DNA of 9,328 bases from Anaerolineae bacterium (lineage in GTDB: Bacteria > Chloroflexota > Anaerolineae > Anaerolineales > Anaerolineaceae). The DNA lies in contig JACRAG010000053.1 of NCBI GenBank assembly GCA_016213455.1, positions 1 through 9,328 of the forward strand, in the 5' to 3' direction. This document shows positions 5,997-9,328 of the stretch, piece after piece; within the stretch, counting starts at the first letter, position 1, and each line of letters begins with the position of its first letter. The notes below the pieces were generated by a model, which saw nothing but the letters and a program-made list of their open reading frames with translations, had not been told where the DNA came from and searched no databases. A program made the position numbers and the translations under genes.

Positions 5997-7337
5997 ATGT
6001 TTGACAATAACCTTCTGGAACAGGCCCTCAATCAAATCATCACCCTCTGGGGTATTCCCGGTTTGGGGATTGGCATCGTGAAAGGCAATGAAATCGTCTA
6101 TACCCGGGGGTTCGGTGTGCAAAGCCTGGAGACACATGCCCCGGTCACGCCAGAGTCGCTCTTCTGTGTGGCTTCTGTCTCAAAGTGTTTTGTCGCCACA
6201 GCCATCCTGCAGCTGGTTGAATCAGGCAGGATCGATCTTGACGCACCCATCGTCCAATACCTGCCCTATTTCCACCTGGATGATGACCGCTGCACGCAAA
6301 TCACCGCCCGGCAAATCCTCAGCCACACCTCCGGCATGCCCGATATGGACGAGGTAGATTACGACGAACTGGTCTCTCACCCCGAAACGGATGAAGGCGC
6401 AGCCGAACGCTATGTCCGCGGACTGGGGAAGCAAAAGATGGTTGGCGCGCCTGGGGAACGCTTTGCCTACAGCAACATCGCCTACAACGTGTTGGGAGAC
6501 CTGATCGCCAAGGTGACCGGGCAAACCTTTGAAAAATACATGAAAGAGAACATCCTCAACCCGGCAGGGATGCCTGACAGCACCTTTTTCTTCCCGGAAA
6601 TTGAGCCTGGACGGCTGGCTGTGCCGCATTTACGCACACCCGAGATGCTGGTCAATCCAATCTACCCCTATCACCGCGCGGATGCTCCAGCCAGTTTTCT
6701 CCACTCGAACGTCATCGACATGTGCCACTGGAGCATCACCAGCCTGAATGGCGGTGAGTACAACGGAAACCGCATCCTCTCCGCGGATGCATACCCGCTG
6801 ATGTGGACGCCTGTGGCTCCACGCAATTACCCGCCATTCTATGAGCACGCCGGACTGGGCTGGACGCTGGGTCATTATGAGGGCTGGAAAACCGTCTCAC
6901 ACGGCGGTGGCGGCTTTGGTTGGACGGATTTCCTCATTCTCCTGCCGGAGAAGCAGTGTGGCGCCGTCATTTTGTGCAATGAAGAATCCTCGGCACGCGA
7001 GAACATCATCCTGGCTGTGGTCGATGCCATGCTGGATCGCGAGCCTCAGGCGGGTCCGGTCTCCTGGATGATACCCATCAGCCAGGCGCTGCAAGACGGA
7101 GGGATCCAGGCGGCTTACGACTGTTACGCGGAGATTAAAACCAGCGGAGGTGGAGGTTATCTGCTCGATGGGTACGAGTTGGTTCCACTGGTTTACCAGC
7201 TGGTTTCAGCCGGGAAGGTGGACCAGGCAATGGAAGTGCTCAAGTTGAATCTACATGTCTTTCCAGACCACGCCGAATCGCACGAATTTCTGAGCCGCCT
7301 TCTCAAACTGGAGAGTCAACGCCAGGCCAAACAATAA
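5997..7337 (+). CDS. Beta-lactamase-family serine hydrolase (class C / penicillin-binding fold)
   Basis: This 446-residue protein has the three active-site motifs of the family: SVSK (S60 nucleophile, K63), YSN (158-160) and HGGGGFGW (302-309), where H-G-G replaces the KTG of true beta-lactamases. The catalytic domain covers about 5-345. The rest (about 365-446) is a helical, TPR-like tail containing GKVDQAMEVLKLNLHVFPDHAE. H-x-G at the third motif and the tail are typical of esterases, peptidases and related hydrolases rather than antibiotic-resistance enzymes; the substrate is unknown. There is no signal peptide, so it probably acts in the cytoplasm. GGAG (5987-5990), 6 nt before the ATG, supports the start. 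The preceding 135-nt gap may contain its own weak promoter. Confidence 0.92.
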   Translation: MFDNNLLEQALNQIITLWGIPGLGIGIVKGNEIVYTRGFGVQSLETHAPVTPESLFCVASVSKCFVATAILQLVESGRIDLDAPIVQYLPYFHLDDDRCTQITARQILSHTSGMPDMDEVDYDELVSHPETDEGAAERYVRGLGKQKMVGAPGERFAYSNIAYNVLGDLIAKVTGQTFEKYMKENILNPAGMPDSTFFFPEIEPGRLAVPHLRTPEMLVNPIYPYHRADAPASFLHSNVIDMCHWSITSLNGGEYNGNRILSADAYPLMWTPVAPRNYPPFYEHAGLGWTLGHYEGWKTVSHGGGGFGWTDFLILLPEKQCGAVILCNEESSARENIILAVVDAMLDREPQAGPVSWMIPISQALQDGGIQAAYDCYAEIKTSGGGGYLLDGYELVPLVYQLVSAGKVDQAMEVLKLNLHVFPDHAESHEFLSRLLKLESQRQAKQ

Positions 7338-7548
7338 AGAAAATACCTGGTGCTTTGGAAAGATACAAACCTCATGGCGAGCCGGTGCACCATCCAGGCG
7401 CTCATCGTTTGCGATTGGGTAACCGGACAAAGGGCCATCCCTTCATCGACCGTTCCATCGCTTTTGCCCCTACCCCTGCGCGCCCGGATCTGGCTTTTCT
7501 CACAATCCGAAATGTAATGTCATAGAGCACCGTCGCGCCCATTCGACA
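7338..7548. other. Convergent intergenic spacer, nothing recognised
   Basis: The spacer between the hydrolase gene and the oppositely oriented nrfA holds no supported gene, promoter or plus-strand terminator. One plus-strand frame stays open through much of it but has no start codon and no recognisable product. Confidence 0.5.
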
Positions 7549-7590
7549 AAATGACTGTGGGGTTGCAGCTCAATGAACTGCAACCCCACA
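7549..7590 (-). terminator. Hairpin terminator candidate downstream of nrfA
   Basis: A perfect 13-bp stem (7578-7590 with 7556-7568, 9-nt loop) begins about 40 nt past the nrfA stop on the minus strand. It is followed by GTCATTTTG, a short and slightly displaced T-run, so termination may be only moderate. On the plus strand it is not followed by T, although it could still act as a roadblock to the convergent gene. Confidence 0.5.
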
Positions 7591-7630
7591 ACTGAATCCG
7601 CGGTTGGAATGGAAAATCCAATCCAGGCGA

Positions 7631-8926
7631 TTATTTGGATGCGGTCGCGCCTCCGGCAGCCTGCAGCGCAGCCAGCTCAGCCTGACGCGCCATATCCGTG
7701 GCAGCCGCCAGAATGCGCAGTGCTTCCTGGGAGTTGTGGAAGCCCATGCTGTTCTCCGCCGCGATAAAGTCCCAGCGCAGTTGCGCCGCGCGGTGCAGTG
7801 AGCGGGCTTCAGCCAGTTTGGCTTCGTCCACGCCCGCGGTGGCAGCCGCCTGCTCAATCGCTCCAATCGCCGCGACCAGCGCTTTTTCCGTGTTCATCAT
7901 CGTATCGTACACGCTCTTCTGGATGATGTTCACCCGCCCGACCACATAATCTACATCCGTGTGGCAGGCGCCGCAAGCTGCCGCCGGGTTGACCAGCGGG
8001 CTTTGCACATTGTGATTGGAGAACTTCACCGCGCCGTCGCGCGTATAGGGCATGTGACAGTCCGCGCAAGCCACACCCGCGTTATAGTGCGTGGAGTTGG
8101 CGGTGTACAGCTCATAGTCGGGATGCTGCATCTTGATCATCGAGGCGCCCGAGAGCTTGTGTTCAAAATCAGAGAAGCCAATCTCGGTGTAATAGGACTC
8201 GATTGACTCAACTGTGGTGCCCTTTTCCCACGGGAAGGTCAGATACGCGCCTTCCTTGGTGAAGTAGTATTCCACATGGCAGTTGGCGCACACCACGGTG
8301 CGCATCTCCTGGCGCGTGAAAGTCTGCCAGTCTTTGCCCTGCTTCTTCAACGCCTCGTCCAGCGCCGGGTTGGTGACGATCAGGCGCATGGTACCGGCTT
8401 CGTGACAGTTGGCGCAGCCGATGGGGTGCTCGATTTTTGAGCTCAACTCTTTGAAAGGCGTGGCATCATAAGCTGCCATGCCCATCTCTGCCCACAGCTT
8501 TGGATTGTCCGAGCTCTTGCAGGAATAGCATGTGCCGGGGGTCTTATCGGATAAGCGCGGCGTGTTGCGCACGTCTTCCAGCGCGTTCATGTGCCCGCGG
8601 TCCTCACCGTACCCTGTGGAGAAGGCATTGCCGGCGAAGATGGTCAGCAGCATGGGGTCTTCCTCGGTCTTCTCGAAAGGCACCGAGCCGCCGTACGTGG
8701 TGCGGGTGGCGTTGGTCTCCGTCTGCATCAGGGTCGTGTACTGGTTGGGGAAGTTCTGTCCCCAAACGGCGCTGTCGGCTTCCATCTGTTTGACCTGTAC
8801 AATCGGGTCCACGCCGCGTTTGGCGGTGGGCTGGTTGCGCAAAAAGAACAACATGGCGACCAGCAGTACCGCCATCACAACGATGATACCGGTCAGAATC
8901 AGGGTGGTTCCGGTCAATTTCTTCAT
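7631..8926 (-). CDS. nrfA: Cytochrome c nitrite reductase, pentaheme catalytic subunit
   Basis: This 431-residue protein reduces nitrite to ammonium with six electrons on the outer face of the membrane. Five heme sites are visible: CYSCK (133-137, the catalytic heme with its lysine ligand), CANCH (171-175), CANCH (213-217), CADCH (287-291) and CGACH (318-322). By alignment with Escherichia coli NrfA the active site is complete: R110, Y220 in CHVEYYF, and H268 in KMQHPDYE. E219, K265 and Q267 match the calcium site. Other likely axial histidines are H112, H280, H305 and H397. Residues 7-29 are a strong hydrophobic segment without a clear cleavage site, so it may be an anchor. The chosen ATG has AAGGAG (8931-8936) 4 nt upstream; an upstream ATG at 9064 would overlap nrfH and add 46 non-homologous residues. 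A dedicated heme lyase for CxxCK is not in the window. Confidence 0.97.
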   Translation of the reverse strand: MKKLTGTTLILTGIIVVMAVLLVAMLFFLRNQPTAKRGVDPIVQVKQMEADSAVWGQNFPNQYTTLMQTETNATRTTYGGSVPFEKTEEDPMLLTIFAGNAFSTGYGEDRGHMNALEDVRNTPRLSDKTPGTCYSCKSSDNPKLWAEMGMAAYDATPFKELSSKIEHPIGCANCHEAGTMRLIVTNPALDEALKKQGKDWQTFTRQEMRTVVCANCHVEYYFTKEGAYLTFPWEKGTTVESIESYYTEIGFSDFEHKLSGASMIKMQHPDYELYTANSTHYNAGVACADCHMPYTRDGAVKFSNHNVQSPLVNPAAACGACHTDVDYVVGRVNIIQKSVYDTMMNTEKALVAAIGAIEQAAATAGVDEAKLAEARSLHRAAQLRWDFIAAENSMGFHNSQEALRILAAATDMARQAELAALQAAGGATASK

Positions 8927-8942
8927 AGGGCTCCTTGTGGGG

Positions 8943-9328
8943 TCAGGGTTTTTCGGTGGTCCAGGCGCCTTTGTCCTGGTAGGGGAGAATGGAGATGCCG
9001 CGCGGACCGTGCGCCACCTCGCGGTGACACTCGGCGCAATAGCGCCCCGAGTCCATCGTGCCATCCGCCACCTGCGACACCGTCTCTTCGTGGCAGCGGA
9101 TGCAGTTGGCCTGGATGATCTGCCTGGTCGACTCCTTGGCGCGCAGCGGTTCGGGGATGTGGCCCAGCGTGAACATGGTCACGTGATTCATGCCCGACAT
9201 GGCCTTGACCACGTACTTGGGAATCAACGCGTGCGGGGTGTGGCAATCATTGCACGCCGCCCACGCCTGGTGGCTGGCGTGATACCAGCCCTCATAAGCC
9301 GCATCCATCACGTGACAGTTGTTGCAGG
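8943..9328 (-). CDS. nrfH: Cytochrome c nitrite reductase, tetraheme quinol dehydrogenase (partial)
   Basis: This is the C-terminal 127 residues of NrfH, the membrane-bound NapC/NirT-family protein that oxidises menaquinol and passes electrons to NrfA. All four heme motifs are present: CNNCH (visible residues 1-5, followed by VM with the methionine typical of NrfH heme 1), CNDCH (25-29), CIRCH (75-79) and CAECH (97-101). The missing N-terminus should hold the single membrane helix and is cut off by the right edge of the window. The first ATG within the fragment (9311) is internal to the heme 1 region and is not the start. The stop is 16 nt before nrfA, in the usual nrfHA order, which implies one transcript with its promoter outside the window. 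Confidence 0.96.
   Translation of the reverse strand, partial: CNNCHVMDAAYEGWYHASHQAWAACNDCHTPHALIPKYVVKAMSGMNHVTMFTLGHIPEPLRAKESTRQIIQANCIRCHEETVSQVADGTMDSGRYCAECHREVAHGPRGISILPYQDKGAWTTEKP

Noticed and set aside
5229..6137. Minus-strand frame of 302 codons opposite the GNAT and hydrolase genes
   Set aside because: The GNAT and hydrolase genes carry clear family motifs; this frame has none and no start signal.
8927..9064. Upstream start for nrfA, adding 46 residues
   Set aside because: The extension overlaps nrfH in another frame, places Arg/Pro-rich sequence before a hydrophobic N-terminus and lacks an RBS, while the internal ATG at 8926 has AAGGAG directly upstream.
222..9328. Functional link between the DUF438-hemerythrin gene and nrfHA as one nitrogen-stress system
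   Set aside because: They are more than 6 kb apart, in separate units with terminators and other genes between; only the shared theme of nitrogen oxides suggests it.

Overview
This is a moderately GC-rich bacterial window carrying seven supported protein genes. The pairing of greA with lysS, a DUF438-hemerythrin-PAS protein, a membrane-anchored nitrite reductase system (nrfHA) and the acidic-tip variant of GreA together suggest an anaerobic or facultative member of the Chloroflexota, perhaps Anaerolineae. This placement is inferred from gene content and protein style; no rRNA marker is present.

Left block, minus strand (1-3828): in transcription order this reads greA, then lysS, then a DUF438/hemerythrin/PAS sensor-like gene. 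Each gene is followed by a hairpin that looks like an intrinsic terminator (3150-3189, 1540-1570, 1-31), so they look like separate units despite their common direction. greA has a probable promoter at 3800-3828 and a leader of about 120 nt with three consecutive hairpins; the last is followed by a T-run like an attenuator. The DUF438 gene has an FNR/CRP-like box spaced correctly from a possible -10 element. Downstream of it lie a perfect 17-bp inverted repeat and a strong G-quadruplex motif that overlaps the terminator.

Middle block, plus strand (3990-7337): a sigma70-like promoter with a palindrome over its predicted start site is followed by about 400 nt without a convincing gene. Then come a CPBP-family (CAAX protease-like) membrane protein, a RimJ/RimL-type GNAT acetyltransferase and a cytoplasmic class C beta-lactamase-like serine hydrolase. 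This looks like accessory gene content placed between two conserved blocks. The three genes are close enough to be co-transcribed, but gaps of 79 and 135 nt leave that open.

Right block, minus strand (7549-9328): nrfH, cut by the right edge, and nrfA encode the quinol-oxidising tetraheme anchor and the pentaheme catalytic subunit of respiratory ammonia-forming nitrite reductase. They are 16 nt apart and nrfA has a strong RBS. A 13-bp hairpin follows nrfA and faces the oppositely oriented hydrolase gene.

No mobile element, CRISPR array, tRNA or rRNA was seen. I did not find a clearly new multi-gene system. The most unusual signals are in the non-coding DNA: the greA leader, the G-quadruplex/terminator overlap, the operator-like palindrome with its long leader, and the FNR-like box.
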